Positions 1 to 7,307 of a DNA stretch of 15,949 nt are shown here, one piece after another. This stretch comes from JBKJTP01 sp046590195. GTDB lineage: Bacteria; Bacteroidota; Ignavibacteria; Palsa-1295. The translations under genes were made by a program, and so were the position numbers. Where the stretch lies: the NCBI GenBank assembly GCA_046590195.1, contig JBKJTP010000191.1:1-15949 (forward strand), in the 5' to 3' direction. Numbering within the stretch: position 1 is the stretch's first letter; each line of letters starts with the position of its first letter. Under the pieces are notes generated by a model. That model had not been told where the DNA came from and ran no database searches. It was given only the letters and a program-made list of their open reading frames with translations.

Positions 1-55
1 GCGAAGTTGTTGGCTGCACAATGTCCCCTTATTCCATCCGGAACATCCAATTCTT

Positions 56-2764
56 ATGCGGAATCTTGTTACACGTTTCTTCTCTAATTCGGCCAAGCGC
101 CGCACCCTCGCGGTCGTTGGAAGCTTCTTACTATTAGCTGGTTACGCAAGTCTTCAAGTCTCCGCGTACTCAGGCGGCATCACAGGGACCACGCAGAAAA
201 ATGGGAATGGGTGTAACTGCCACTCTCAGGACAATGCGACTTCGGTCACCATCGCCACTACAGCGACAACCTTTTATACTAATCAGACCTACACGTTTAC
301 CGTAACGGTAGGAAACAGCAATAAGTCAGCAGCAGGGTTCAACGCTGCGGTCGACCGAGGTACTCTCACCGCCGGCTCGAATATGAAAAAGGTCAACTCG
401 GAGTTGACCCACGATCCCAAGCAGGGCGGGCTGCCAGTTACCTGGACGTTCACCTACACCGCTCCATCAACCACCGGTTCGGATAACATCTACGCTACCG
501 GTAATGCTGTTGACAATAACGGTGGCAACTCTGGCGATGGTTGGAAGCACGGTTCAACCTTTGCGATCAACGTCGTCGCTCCTCCAACCAAGCTGATCTA
601 CGTCAGCAAGAGCACGATGAACATGGGTAATGTCCGTGTCGGCTCGAATAAGTCGGATACGCTCAGCATCGCGGCTTATGGCGATGAGAATCTGACGATC
701 AACTCGTCGACAATGAAGTTCGGTACGCATTTCTCGTCGAGCCCGACGGGTACGAACCGAACGATCAACACTGGCTCGAAGGAGACAAACACGGTCACGT
801 TCGCTCCGAGCTCCAAGGGGTCGTTCGTTGATACTTTGATCATTGCCAATAATTCAACGGTAGCTAGCGATACCCGCAAGACGGTGATCGTAACAGGTAC
901 AGGCATTCAGGGCGTATTCACTGCTGGCACAACCCCAACATTTGGTGATGTAAAGGTCGGCGGTACAAAGCGTTTGGGCTTCACATTCACCAATACGGGC
1001 GATGATACGCTCTTCCTCAACAATGCATCGATCTCAGGCTCTGGATACTCGATCGTCTCACAGCCGACAGATCTGAGCCTCGCTCCAAACCAGAAGGACT
1101 CTGTCGTGGTCGAACTTGCAGCCACTGCGAAGCAGGCATACAACGGCTCACTGACAATTGACCTGAGCGGCGGATTGACCGATGTGACGGTCAACCTGGC
1201 AGGTAATGGCGTAGCACCTGGCATTCAGGCGCAGAATACGAATCTCGGCGGCATTCGTGTAGGGCTTGTTAATCAAGGTACTGTGAACGTTACGAACAAC
1301 GGCAACGATACACTTCGCATCACGAACGCGCAATTCACCGCAGGCGCAATGAGCCGTTTCTCGATCAGCGGATTCTCCGCAACGAACGTGTTGCCAGGAC
1401 AGAGCATTGCGATCAATGTTAACTACACACCGAACGATCTCATAGCAGATACGGCAACGCTCACGATCACATCGAATGCATTGGGTCAGTCAGCTTTCAG
1501 CGTGTTGGTCTATGGCACAGGTACGATGCCAGCGATGGCGCTTACCGATGGACAGGATACGGTTCGCTTCGCTGCAGTCAGGACAGGCAAGACGCAATCG
1601 CTCTCGTTCAATGTTCGTAATACAGGCACTGACATTCTCAATATCTCGAAGGTCACTGTTGGTGCACCGTTCAGCGTTGAGGCAAAGCCATCGTCGATCG
1701 AGCCAAAGACACAATCCGCGGTAACGATCAAGTTCGCTCCAACAACAACCGGTACATTCACGGGCATGGTCGTCATTACCGGCGACGATCCGAACAATAC
1801 ATCGGATACCGTCTATGTACTTGGCACGGGCGTCAGCAGCGCACTGAACGTCCCATCGAATCTCGAGTTTGGTAGCACAGCACCAAACGTAGAAGTAGTC
1901 CAGAATCTGGTTCTGACGAACGAAGGTTCTGCACCAGTAACGATCTTTGGCTACAAGCTCTCAGGCGCGGGCGCAGCAGCGTATCGCTTGATCGATACTG
2001 TGGCACACACGATCGCAGCGAACGGCACAGCAACGATCAAGGTAGGCTTCAAGCCTGCCGCGGCCGGAGCATTTGCAGCAACGCTCAGCATCGCTGTTGA
2101 TGACAACACCGCACCAACTCGCAGCGTAGCACTCGCTGGGACTGGCGTGCAAGGTCAGCTCTCTGTCAATCCAACATCGTTGAACTTCGGTACTGTTGAT
2201 AGCGGTACTGTTAGCCAAACACAGTTCATCACTCTGAAGAACACAGGTTCAGCAGCGATCACTATCACAAATGTGAACTTCGCATGCTTGCCAAAGTTCG
2301 TACCGAGTGGTTCGCCGATCACCTCGATCGCTGCTGGCGATTCAGCAAAGATCGGCGTAACGTATCATCCAGGTGCCCGTGGCGTAGATAACTGCAATGC
2401 ATCGATCACCACATCGGAAGGCAACACGATCAACCTCACGATCAGTGGAATCAGCAAGGGCAAGGACGTTACAGGTTCTGTCAAATCTAACTCACCGATC
2501 GAGAACTTCGCGCTGAAGATCAGTCCGAATCCGGTTAGTGGTACTGCGATGATCTCGCTCTCAATGAAGCGTGGCGCAGATGTGCTTTTCAATGTGTACG
2601 ATATGCAAGGCCGCGTTGTCACGCAGATCGGAGGACGTTACTTGCCAGTTGGCGAGCATGCGATCTCGCTCAGCACACTTGGCCTCTCGAGCGGCGAATA
2701 CTTCCTTGTCGCGATGAGCGAAGGCACGATCGCCGGTGATGCAAAGCTCATCGTCCAGCGATAA
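56..2764 (+). CDS. Secreted T9SS cargo: choice-of-anchor V-like head, six ASH/choice-of-anchor D repeats, T9SS type A tail
   Basis: Seen: 902 aa. Basic residues then a hydrophobic stretch (about 17-37, ending V-S-A before YSGG) form a Sec signal peptide. Residues 38-175 form a beta-rich domain with Cys53-Asn-Cys55-His56, resembling the choice-of-anchor V family. From about 178 to 815 come six repeats of about 100 aa, each with an F/MGxVxxG-type start, an NxGxxxL core and an end near GTG(V/I), typical of choice-of-anchor D/ASH immunoglobulin-like modules. The last 85 or so residues (ISPNPVSG, then VYDMQGR, then LSSGEYFL) are a T9SS type A sorting domain. Inferred role: a cell-surface or secreted adhesive or structural protein moved over the outer membrane by T9SS; ligand unknown. 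Repeat 6 has two cysteines that could pair. Start: the only plausible ATG before the signal peptide; no Shine-Dalgarno sequence. Its neighbour at 3055 shares the head and tail. Confidence 0.9.
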   Translation: MRNLVTRFFSNSAKRRTLAVVGSFLLLAGYASLQVSAYSGGITGTTQKNGNGCNCHSQDNATSVTIATTATTFYTNQTYTFTVTVGNSNKSAAGFNAAVDRGTLTAGSNMKKVNSELTHDPKQGGLPVTWTFTYTAPSTTGSDNIYATGNAVDNNGGNSGDGWKHGSTFAINVVAPPTKLIYVSKSTMNMGNVRVGSNKSDTLSIAAYGDENLTINSSTMKFGTHFSSSPTGTNRTINTGSKETNTVTFAPSSKGSFVDTLIIANNSTVASDTRKTVIVTGTGIQGVFTAGTTPTFGDVKVGGTKRLGFTFTNTGDDTLFLNNASISGSGYSIVSQPTDLSLAPNQKDSVVVELAATAKQAYNGSLTIDLSGGLTDVTVNLAGNGVAPGIQAQNTNLGGIRVGLVNQGTVNVTNNGNDTLRITNAQFTAGAMSRFSISGFSATNVLPGQSIAINVNYTPNDLIADTATLTITSNALGQSAFSVLVYGTGTMPAMALTDGQDTVRFAAVRTGKTQSLSFNVRNTGTDILNISKVTVGAPFSVEAKPSSIEPKTQSAVTIKFAPTTTGTFTGMVVITGDDPNNTSDTVYVLGTGVSSALNVPSNLEFGSTAPNVEVVQNLVLTNEGSAPVTIFGYKLSGAGAAAYRLIDTVAHTIAANGTATIKVGFKPAAAGAFAATLSIAVDDNTAPTRSVALAGTGVQGQLSVNPTSLNFGTVDSGTVSQTQFITLKNTGSAAITITNVNFACLPKFVPSGSPITSIAAGDSAKIGVTYHPGARGVDNCNASITTSEGNTINLTISGISKGKDVTGSVKSNSPIENFALKISPNPVSGTAMISLSMKRGADVLFNVYDMQGRVVTQIGGRYLPVGEHAISLSTLGLSSGEYFLVAMSEGTIAGDAKLIVQR

Positions 2765-2844
2765 GCATTGAGCTTACTGCCCGGCGTTTTTGAAATGCAC
2801 GCAGAGCAGTAAATTCGTAGGGCTTCCATTTCCTATGATCGATA

Positions 2845-2869
2845 AGAAGGGTGCTACTCGCACCCTTCT
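2845..2869 (+). terminator. Stem-loop, possible terminator after the 902-aa secreted protein gene
   Basis: A perfect 10-bp inverted repeat (AGAAGGGTGC, 5-nt loop, GCACCCTTCT) lies 80 nt after the stop of the upstream gene. The stem is strong, but the following bases (GTCGTGTTAT) are not a proper U-tract, so it may be a weak terminator or an RNA 3'-end stabiliser. The rest of this 290-nt gap (2765-3054) shows only a loose inverted repeat (TTACTGC at 2774 and GCAGTAA at 2806) and no convincing gene. Confidence 0.45.
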
Positions 2870-3054
2870 GTCGTGTTATATCGTGGAGACATCCGGCAGA
2901 TGCTTCTTCTCGTTGTGAGGTTTTGGGAAACATACTTGCCCCGAGCATTGTAGATTCGGTGACTCATGACGGCTCACCCCACTTGTCTCCGGTCATCAGC
3001 TTCCTGTGTCTCTATTTAAGCTATTCTTTGCTGGTTCTCCTCTAACCCATTGTT

Positions 3055-3906
3055 ATGTTATTGATCTCGAAAACAGGCCTTCGCAATCTGGTTGCCGTCG
3101 GTGGATTCCTTGTATTGAGCACAGCGTATGTTGTGCATGATGGCCACTCCAACTCCAGCGGAATTACAGGCGCAACAGAGCGCCCGGGCTCTGTTCCTGG
3201 ATGTAACTGCCATACGACAGTGGCGTCTGACGCAACCCAGGTCACCATCACTACCGGCGCCACATCATTCCAACCTGGACAGACCTATCGCTTCACGGTT
3301 ACTGTCACGAATGCTGAACAAGTCGCGGCAGGCGTGAATATCGCAAAGCTCTTGTCGGGATCTGGAGACACGACCTCCACACTGCTTGCAGTTTCGGGGC
3401 AGGGATTAAAGAAGCAAGGCGCAGCGCAGATGACACATCAGACACCGAAGGACTTTGTCGATGGCAGTGTATCATGGGAGTTTGACTACATTGCTCCACC
3501 AGCTTCAAAGCCATTCGATACACTCTACGCAACTGCTAACGCAGTCAATCGAAATGGCAGTGCCGACGGAGGAGATGAATGGGCTCTCGCAGCCAAATTC
3601 CCTATCAATGTCGTTACCAATTCCGTCTCACCACGAACTGATATCGCAGAAGCCTTTGCGATCGGTCCTAATCCAGCGCGCGGCATGGCAAAGCTATTCT
3701 TCATGATGAAGAAGCCAGCCAATCTTCGCATTGCATTGGTTGATGCGTCGGGCCGCGAGATATATGTGCAGCAGAAGAATGAACTGTCGATAGGCAGAGG
3801 AGAGGTGATGCTCGATCTGACGAATTTGTCGACTGGCGATTACTTCGTCAATGTTACAAGCGGCGGCAACTTCATCTACACCGGAAAGTTATCTCACTCA
3901 AGGTAA
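3055..3906 (+). CDS. Secreted T9SS cargo with choice-of-anchor V-like domain (short paralogue)
   Basis: Seen: 283 aa. An N-terminal hydrophobic segment (about 12-27) acts as signal peptide, though no clean AxA cleavage site is visible. The next domain (about 33-190) aligns by eye with residues 40-175 of the upstream 902-aa protein: shared SGITG, Cys50-Asn-Cys52-His53, a Thr/Val-rich TFTVTV segment, a Thr-His pair before the VSWEFDYIAP strand, and a YATANAV/N-G-D-W stretch. The C-terminal 80 or so residues (IGPNPARG, then LVDASGRE, then LSTGDYFVNV) match a T9SS type A sorting domain. The six ASH repeats of the paralogue are absent. Inferred: a surface or secreted protein; Cys-x-Cys-His could bind metal or, less surely, haem. 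The ATG at 3055 follows a pyrimidine-rich leader with no Shine-Dalgarno sequence. Confidence 0.88.
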   Translation: MLLISKTGLRNLVAVGGFLVLSTAYVVHDGHSNSSGITGATERPGSVPGCNCHTTVASDATQVTITTGATSFQPGQTYRFTVTVTNAEQVAAGVNIAKLLSGSGDTTSTLLAVSGQGLKKQGAAQMTHQTPKDFVDGSVSWEFDYIAPPASKPFDTLYATANAVNRNGSADGGDEWALAAKFPINVVTNSVSPRTDIAEAFAIGPNPARGMAKLFFMMKKPANLRIALVDASGREIYVQQKNELSIGRGEVMLDLTNLSTGDYFVNVTSGGNFIYTGKLSHSR

Positions 3907-3927
3907 GAAAGCTTCTCGAAGTTTTTT

Positions 3928-3962
3928 ACAAAAGCCTCTGTTCTTCAGGGGCTTTTGTTTGT
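3928..3962 (+). terminator. Intrinsic terminator after the 283-aa secreted protein
   Basis: A 12-bp stem (3928-3939 with 3947-3958, one G-U pair, 7-nt loop) begins 22 nt after the stop codon. The 3' arm ends in CTTTTGT and runs into TTGTT, giving a usable T-rich tail. This should end transcription of the T9SS cargo genes before dps. Confidence 0.75.
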
Positions 3963-3986
3963 TATGCACTATTCAAAGACTCGTTC

Positions 3987-4026
3987 GAGGGCTCGTCGGT
4001 TACGGGGAGGGCTCGTCGGTTACGGG
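3987..4026 (+). repeat. Perfect 20-bp tandem duplication upstream of dps
   Basis: Bases 3987-4006 and 4007-4026 are identical 20-mers built around GGCTCGTCGGTTACGGG. The array ends 48 nt before the dps start. A unit of 20 is not a multiple of three, which argues that this stretch is not coding and that dps does not start upstream of it. It could be a two-site operator or a recent slippage duplication; sequence alone does not decide. Confidence 0.9.
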
Positions 4027-4074
4027 CATGAGCTTTGCGTTTCGCAGTCCCGCAAAAGAATAACAAACTCTACC

Positions 4075-4593
4075 ATGGCAACAAAGAAGACTCGCTCTAC
4101 AGACGGACCGGAACACTCACCGACCGAAGTCCAGATGGGCATCGAGATGCGGGACAAGAAGTCGATCGCACAAGGACTCTGCCGCGTGCTGGCCGATACG
4201 TATACGCTCTATCTCAAGACGCACAAGTTTCACTGGAATGTGCAAGGCCCGCTGTTCAGCTCGCTGCACTTGATGTTCGAAACGCAGTACAACGAGATGG
4301 CCTTGGCGGTCGATGAGATCGCTGAGCGGATCAGAACGCTCGGCGTATTGGCACCCGGCTCCTACCGCGAATTCCAGATCCTTACTTCCATCCCGGAAGA
4401 AGACCACAACCCGAACGCGCATGAGATGGTGAGATTGCTCGCGGAAGGTCACGAGACCGTCGCAGCAACGATCCGCGATATGTTCGACATCCCAGCAGAA
4501 CTCGGCGATGAGCCGACAATTGATATGCTAACGGGCCGCCTCGTTGTACACGAGAAAGCAACCTGGATGCTGCGCAGCATACTCGCGACCTAA
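4075..4593 (+). CDS. dps: Dps family DNA-binding ferritin / ferroxidase (172 aa)
   Basis: Role: Dps proteins form 12-subunit cages that oxidise Fe(II), usually with H2O2, store the iron and protect DNA. Seen: the pattern THKFHWNVQG..F..LH, then a Tyr and DEIAER, is the Dps core. The intersubunit ferroxidase ligands known from E. coli Dps (His51, His63, Asp78, Glu82) correspond exactly in spacing to His53, His65, Asp80 and Glu84 here, so the protein should be active. The N-terminus (MATKKTRSTDG) is short and basic, as in Dps proteins that bind DNA by a lysine tail. Length 172 aa is normal. I chose ATG 4075 because the frame open further upstream crosses the terminator and the 20-bp duplication and has no family similarity. 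Single gene, with terminators on both sides. Regulation by peroxide or stress is usual but no operator is recognised. Confidence 0.95.
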   Translation: MATKKTRSTDGPEHSPTEVQMGIEMRDKKSIAQGLCRVLADTYTLYLKTHKFHWNVQGPLFSSLHLMFETQYNEMALAVDEIAERIRTLGVLAPGSYREFQILTSIPEEDHNPNAHEMVRLLAEGHETVAATIRDMFDIPAELGDEPTIDMLTGRLVVHEKATWMLRSILAT

Positions 4594-4617
4594 GTATAAA
4601 TTATGCACAGTGCACAA

Positions 4618-4650
4618 AAAAAGCGGAGGCATTGCTGCCTCCGCTTTTTG
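4618..4650. terminator. Bidirectional intrinsic terminator between convergent genes
   Basis: A GC-rich 8-bp stem (GCGGAGGC at 4623-4630 with GCCTCCGC at 4637-4644) with a 6-nt ATTGCT loop is extended by five A-T pairs, with an A-run on the left and T5 on the right. Read on either strand it is a hairpin followed by a T-run, so it can stop both dps (stop 25 nt before) and the minus-strand lipoprotein gene (stop 31 nt away). A small palindrome, TGCAC-A-GTGCA, precedes it at 4604-4614. Confidence 0.9.
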
Positions 4651-4680
4651 TTCAAGCTGAGAAGATCTTACGACCTGACT

Positions 4681-5457
4681 TTACTTCTTGGTTGTCGAAG
4701 TAGAAGTGCTTGTGCGGGTCTCGCCACCTGAGTTCTTTGCAGGAGCTGGGCGATCCGAACTGGTCGTCGTTGTCGTAGTGGTGGTCGTTGACCCACCAGA
4801 AGTTGATGTCGAGTTACGTGGTGCGCCACCCGAGCTCTTCGCTGGCTCTGGACGCTTGCCAACACCTGTGCCGGTACCTGTACCTGTTGGATTACGATCA
4901 GCGCCGCCGCTGTTCTTCGATGGTGCTGGGCGAACTGCGGTGCCTGTTCCGTTAGCTGCATTTGCACTATCGACTACTGCAACACCAGCTGCTGATACTG
5001 CAAAGCCCTGGATATCCTGCTGCAGCTTTGCATGCTGATCCTGAAGCGTCTTCCACTCGCTGCTCAGATCATCGAAATGAGTGCCGAGGCGATCGTTCGC
5101 TGCCTTCATCTGCTCGTCATTCTCTGCGGTGATCGCCTTGTAGACAGATACGCTATCGACGAGTGCCTTTACGCGAGCAGCCTGCTCCATGTGACGAGTC
5201 ATGTCTTCGCGGACGCCATTGACACGTGAGGTGTCCTTGCTGGCTTTGCCTGCAGAGTCGAGATCGCTCATCATGTTGGCGTGCTCGCCATCCATGCGTG
5301 CGAGACCCTCGTTGACCTCGGTCACGAGCTTATCGGCAGATGCCTTCTTTGATTCAAAGTCTGTTGTGAGATTCGCGTCGCGCTTTTCGCAGCTTGCTAC
5401 GAAGACAGCGAGTACCGCTAAGAGGAAAAAGTGTGAGTACTTCTTCAGATTAAGCAT
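4681..5457 (-). CDS. Predicted lipoprotein with coiled-coil-like body and repetitive Thr/Pro/Lys-rich tail (258 aa, function unknown)
   Basis: No specific family is recognised. Seen: a type II signal peptide (Lys5-Lys6, a hydrophobic stretch, lipobox V-A-S-Cys23, mature start CEKRD). Residues about 30-150 are charged and heptad-like with almost no proline, so probably long helices or a coiled coil. Residues about 170-258 are low complexity: three copies of a 16-residue motif RPxPxKxSGGxxRxxT (176-191, 202-217, 236-251) separated by GTGTGTG, STSTSGG and nine consecutive threonines (224-232, encoded by mixed Thr codons, not a simple nucleotide run). The protein ends Lys-Lys. Inferred: a lipid-anchored envelope protein whose tail could be an extended linker or bind an anionic partner. 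Start ATG (CAT at 5455-5457) directly precedes the signal peptide; no Shine-Dalgarno sequence. Monocistronic, convergent with dps. Confidence 0.85.
   Translation of the reverse strand: MLNLKKYSHFFLLAVLAVFVASCEKRDANLTTDFESKKASADKLVTEVNEGLARMDGEHANMMSDLDSAGKASKDTSRVNGVREDMTRHMEQAARVKALVDSVSVYKAITAENDEQMKAANDRLGTHFDDLSSEWKTLQDQHAKLQQDIQGFAVSAAGVAVVDSANAANGTGTAVRPAPSKNSGGADRNPTGTGTGTGVGKRPEPAKSSGGAPRNSTSTSGGSTTTTTTTTTSSDRPAPAKNSGGETRTSTSTSTTKK
4705..4932 (-). repeat. Three-copy RPxPxKxSGG coding repeat in the lipoprotein tail
   Basis: The stretch encodes three imperfect copies of a Pro-Lys-Ser-Gly-Gly motif (RPAPSKNSGG, RPEPAKSSGG, RPAPAKNSGG), each followed by a basic residue and a Thr/Ser-rich spacer. 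The DNA copies have diverged in synonymous positions and in spacer length, so the motif looks kept at protein level rather than freshly duplicated. Confidence 0.8.
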
Positions 5458-5471
5458 AAAGGTTAAAGCCT

Positions 5472-5485
5472 AGGTTCGTGAACCT
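5472..5485. repeat. Short perfect inverted repeat upstream of the lipoprotein gene
   Basis: AGGTTC-GT-GAACCT is a 14-nt inverted repeat (6-bp arms, 2-nt spacer) 15 nt upstream of the lipoprotein start. It could be an operator for a dimeric regulator or a small RNA hairpin in the leader. It is short enough to arise by chance. Confidence 0.4.
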
Positions 5486-5610
5486 GTTGGTGGATAAACG
5501 TGAGAACTACAGGAGGGGACTTACGATTGAGGCGAGAAGCAATACTTGCCCGCCAGTTAAGTGAGTCTCTCCGTAGACAACTTATAAAAGGGAAACTGTT
5601 GAGCAAAAAG

Positions 5611-5682
5611 TGAGCCCGGGCGGTATCGAACCGACGACCCTCTGATTAAAAGTCAGATGCTCTACCACTGAGCTACGGGCTC
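5611..5682 (-). tRNA. tRNA-Lys (anticodon TTT)
   Basis: Read on the minus strand: a 7-bp acceptor stem (5676-5682 with 5612-5618, perfect), a 4-bp D stem GCTC/GAGC with loop AGTGGTA, a 5-bp anticodon stem TCTGA/TCAGA with loop CTTTTAA giving anticodon TTT (Lys, codons AAA/AAG), variable region GGGTC, T stem GTCGG/CCGCC with loop TTCGATA, and discriminator A at 5611. Total 72 nt. The 3' CCA is not encoded (the next bases read CTT), so a CCA-adding enzyme is needed. The T stem has one mismatch, U50 against C64. No second tRNA lies next to it. Confidence 0.96.
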
Positions 5683-5846
5683 TTTCCAGACTACGTTAGA
5701 CAGGAAGCTCTTCGCCTCCGGTTTTTACGAGCCGGGCATAAAACCCTCAAATCCTGTGCTCGGTGCCACGTTTTTTCTCTGGGTATCTCACGAAAGTTCT
5801 CGGCAACTTCGCATTACGACTTCATGGAATAGAGGCCATATCGCCG

Positions 5847-5854
5847 TATATTTG
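5847..5854 (+). promoter_or_regulatory. Candidate Bacteroidetes-type -7 box upstream of asnS
   Basis: TATATTTG matches the TAnnTTTG consensus used by the Bacteroidetes primary sigma factor and lies in the intergenic region 104 nt before the chosen asnS start. A good TTG -33 box is not seen at the usual spacing (only TTC near 5821), so this is a tentative call. Confidence 0.35.
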
Positions 5855-5958
5855 CAGAACTTGTATCAATTGGGGTCAACAGGCGTGCTCAGCAGGCCGC
5901 TGAATTCATGATCCCCCTTCCGTCACGTCCGAGTACCCCGACACCGCATCGTTATCGC

Positions 5959-7305
5959 ATGTTGCAGCGCCATTATATAGAAGACCTCTCCCAGTACCTC
6001 GATCAGGAGATCACCCTGCGCGGCTGGCTCTATAATAAGCGCTCCAGCGGTAAGATCCAGTTTCTCCTCCTTCGCGACGGCACGGGCACTTGCCAGTGCG
6101 TTGCAATGAAGAATGTCGTTGGCGACGAGGTCTTTGCCTCGATTGACCAACTCACTCAGGAATCGGCATTCGCAGCAACCGGCAAAGTACAAGCTTCAGA
6201 GAAAGCACCAGGCGGCTACGAGCTCTTTGTCTCGAACATCGAGATCATCTCGATCGCTGAAGAATATCCGATTTCGCCAAAGGAACACGGGGTAGAATAT
6301 TTGATGAGCGTCCGCCATCTGTGGCTCCGCTCAACGCGACAGCATGCGATCCAACGTGTACGTCACGAGGTTGTGCATGCCATTCGCGACTTCTTCGACG
6401 AACGTGGATTCACTCTTCTCGATGCACCGATCCTCACACCAAATGCTGCTGAAGGAACGAGCACACTCTTCGAACTCGAGTACTTCGATGAGGGCAAGGC
6501 GTATTTGACGCAGTCAGGACAGCTGTATGGTGAAGCCGGCGCGATGGCGCTTGGTAAGGTGTACGTCTTCGGACCGACATTCCGCGCAGAGAAATCAAAG
6601 ACGCGTCGCCATCTGACAGAATTTTGGATGGTCGAGCCTGAGGTCGCATTCATGGATCTCGAAGGGGACATGGAATTGGCGGAGCAATTCCTCGAGTACA
6701 TCGTGCAACGCGTGTTGAAGAATCGCCTGTCTGAGCTTAAGACCTTAGAGCGCGATCTATCAAAGCTCGAGAACATCAAGGCCCCATTCCCGAAACTGCA
6801 CTATGATGAAGCCGCGCAGATACTGAAGGAATTCTGGGATTCGATGGACCCCGATGAGAAGGCAACTCGCCTTGCCTCTGGCCACAAGGAATTCGTTTTT
6901 GGTGATGACTTTGGCGCGCCAGATGAAACAGTTATCTCGAGTCGCTACGACAGGCCAGTGATCGTGCATCACTACCCAGCAGAGATCAAAGCCTTCTACA
7001 TGAAGCGTGACCCAAATGAGCCTGATAAGGCGCTCGCGATGGATGTGCTTGCACCGGAAGGATACGGCGAGATCATAGGTGGTTCTCAGCGTGAGGATGA
7101 TTATGAGACGCTGCTTGGCAGGATCGAGGAGCATAAGCTTCCGGTAGACGCTTTCGAATGGTATCTCGATCTTAGAAGATATGGCTCTGTGCCGCACGCA
7201 GGTTTTGGGCTTGGTGTTGAGCGCACCGTCGCATGGATCTGCGGCATCGAGCACGTTAGAGAGACCATCCCTTTCCCACGCACATTAAACAGGATCTGGC
7301 CATAA
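5959..7305 (+). CDS. asnS: Asparaginyl-tRNA synthetase
   Basis: Role: a class IIb synthetase that charges tRNA-Asn with asparagine using ATP, in the cytoplasm. Seen: an N-terminal OB-fold anticodon-binding domain (RGWLYNKRSSGKIQFLLLRD), then the class II catalytic core. Motif 2 is around residues 205-222 (GPTFRAEKSKTRRHLTEFWM) and motif 3 around 413-430 (GFGLGVERTVAWICG, with Arg422). The segment TPNAAEGTSTLFELEYFD is typical of AsnRS and separates it from AspRS, so direct charging of asparagine is expected. The end RTLNRIWP is the usual AsnRS ending. Length 448 aa. An in-frame ATG exists at 5908 (465 aa), but the 17 extra residues are Pro/Arg-rich and unlike the family, whereas MLQRHYIEDL starts where Thermus AsnRS starts, so 5959 is preferred. 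The next gene begins 2 nt after the stop. Confidence 0.96.
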   Translation: MLQRHYIEDLSQYLDQEITLRGWLYNKRSSGKIQFLLLRDGTGTCQCVAMKNVVGDEVFASIDQLTQESAFAATGKVQASEKAPGGYELFVSNIEIISIAEEYPISPKEHGVEYLMSVRHLWLRSTRQHAIQRVRHEVVHAIRDFFDERGFTLLDAPILTPNAAEGTSTLFELEYFDEGKAYLTQSGQLYGEAGAMALGKVYVFGPTFRAEKSKTRRHLTEFWMVEPEVAFMDLEGDMELAEQFLEYIVQRVLKNRLSELKTLERDLSKLENIKAPFPKLHYDEAAQILKEFWDSMDPDEKATRLASGHKEFVFGDDFGAPDETVISSRYDRPVIVHHYPAEIKAFYMKRDPNEPDKALAMDVLAPEGYGEIIGGSQREDDYETLLGRIEEHKLPVDAFEWYLDLRRYGSVPHAGFGLGVERTVAWICGIEHVRETIPFPRTLNRIWP

Positions 7306-7307
7306 CT

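Noticed and set aside
2748..2948. Minus-strand open frame over the end of the 902-aa gene and the intergenic hairpin
   Set aside because: It overlaps a real gene and a stem-loop and has no recognisable protein features.
3955..4074. In-frame upstream extension of the Dps reading frame (40 extra residues)
   Set aside because: It crosses the terminator tail and the 20-bp tandem duplication, is Arg/Gly-rich with no family similarity, and the basic MATKK start at 4075 fits Dps proteins.
4688..5038. Plus-strand open frame rich in Val opposite the lipoprotein tail
   Set aside because: The valine run is the antisense reading of the threonine repeat. The minus-strand frame has a signal peptide, lipobox and terminator, so this is a shadow.
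5511..5613. Possible small basic peptide: AGGAGG at 5511 followed by a TTG start at 5527 and 28 codons on the plus strand
   Set aside because: Although the peptide is Arg/Lys/Leu-rich and could be an amphipathic helix, it uses TTG, runs antisense into the tRNA-Lys 3' end, and Shine-Dalgarno sequences are not otherwise used here. A 28-codon open frame is expected by chance.
5908..5958. Longer N-terminus for AsnRS starting at 5908
   Set aside because: The 17 extra residues are Pro/Arg/His-rich and absent from the family; MLQRHYIEDL aligns with the start of Thermus AsnRS. It cannot be fully excluded without N-terminal data.
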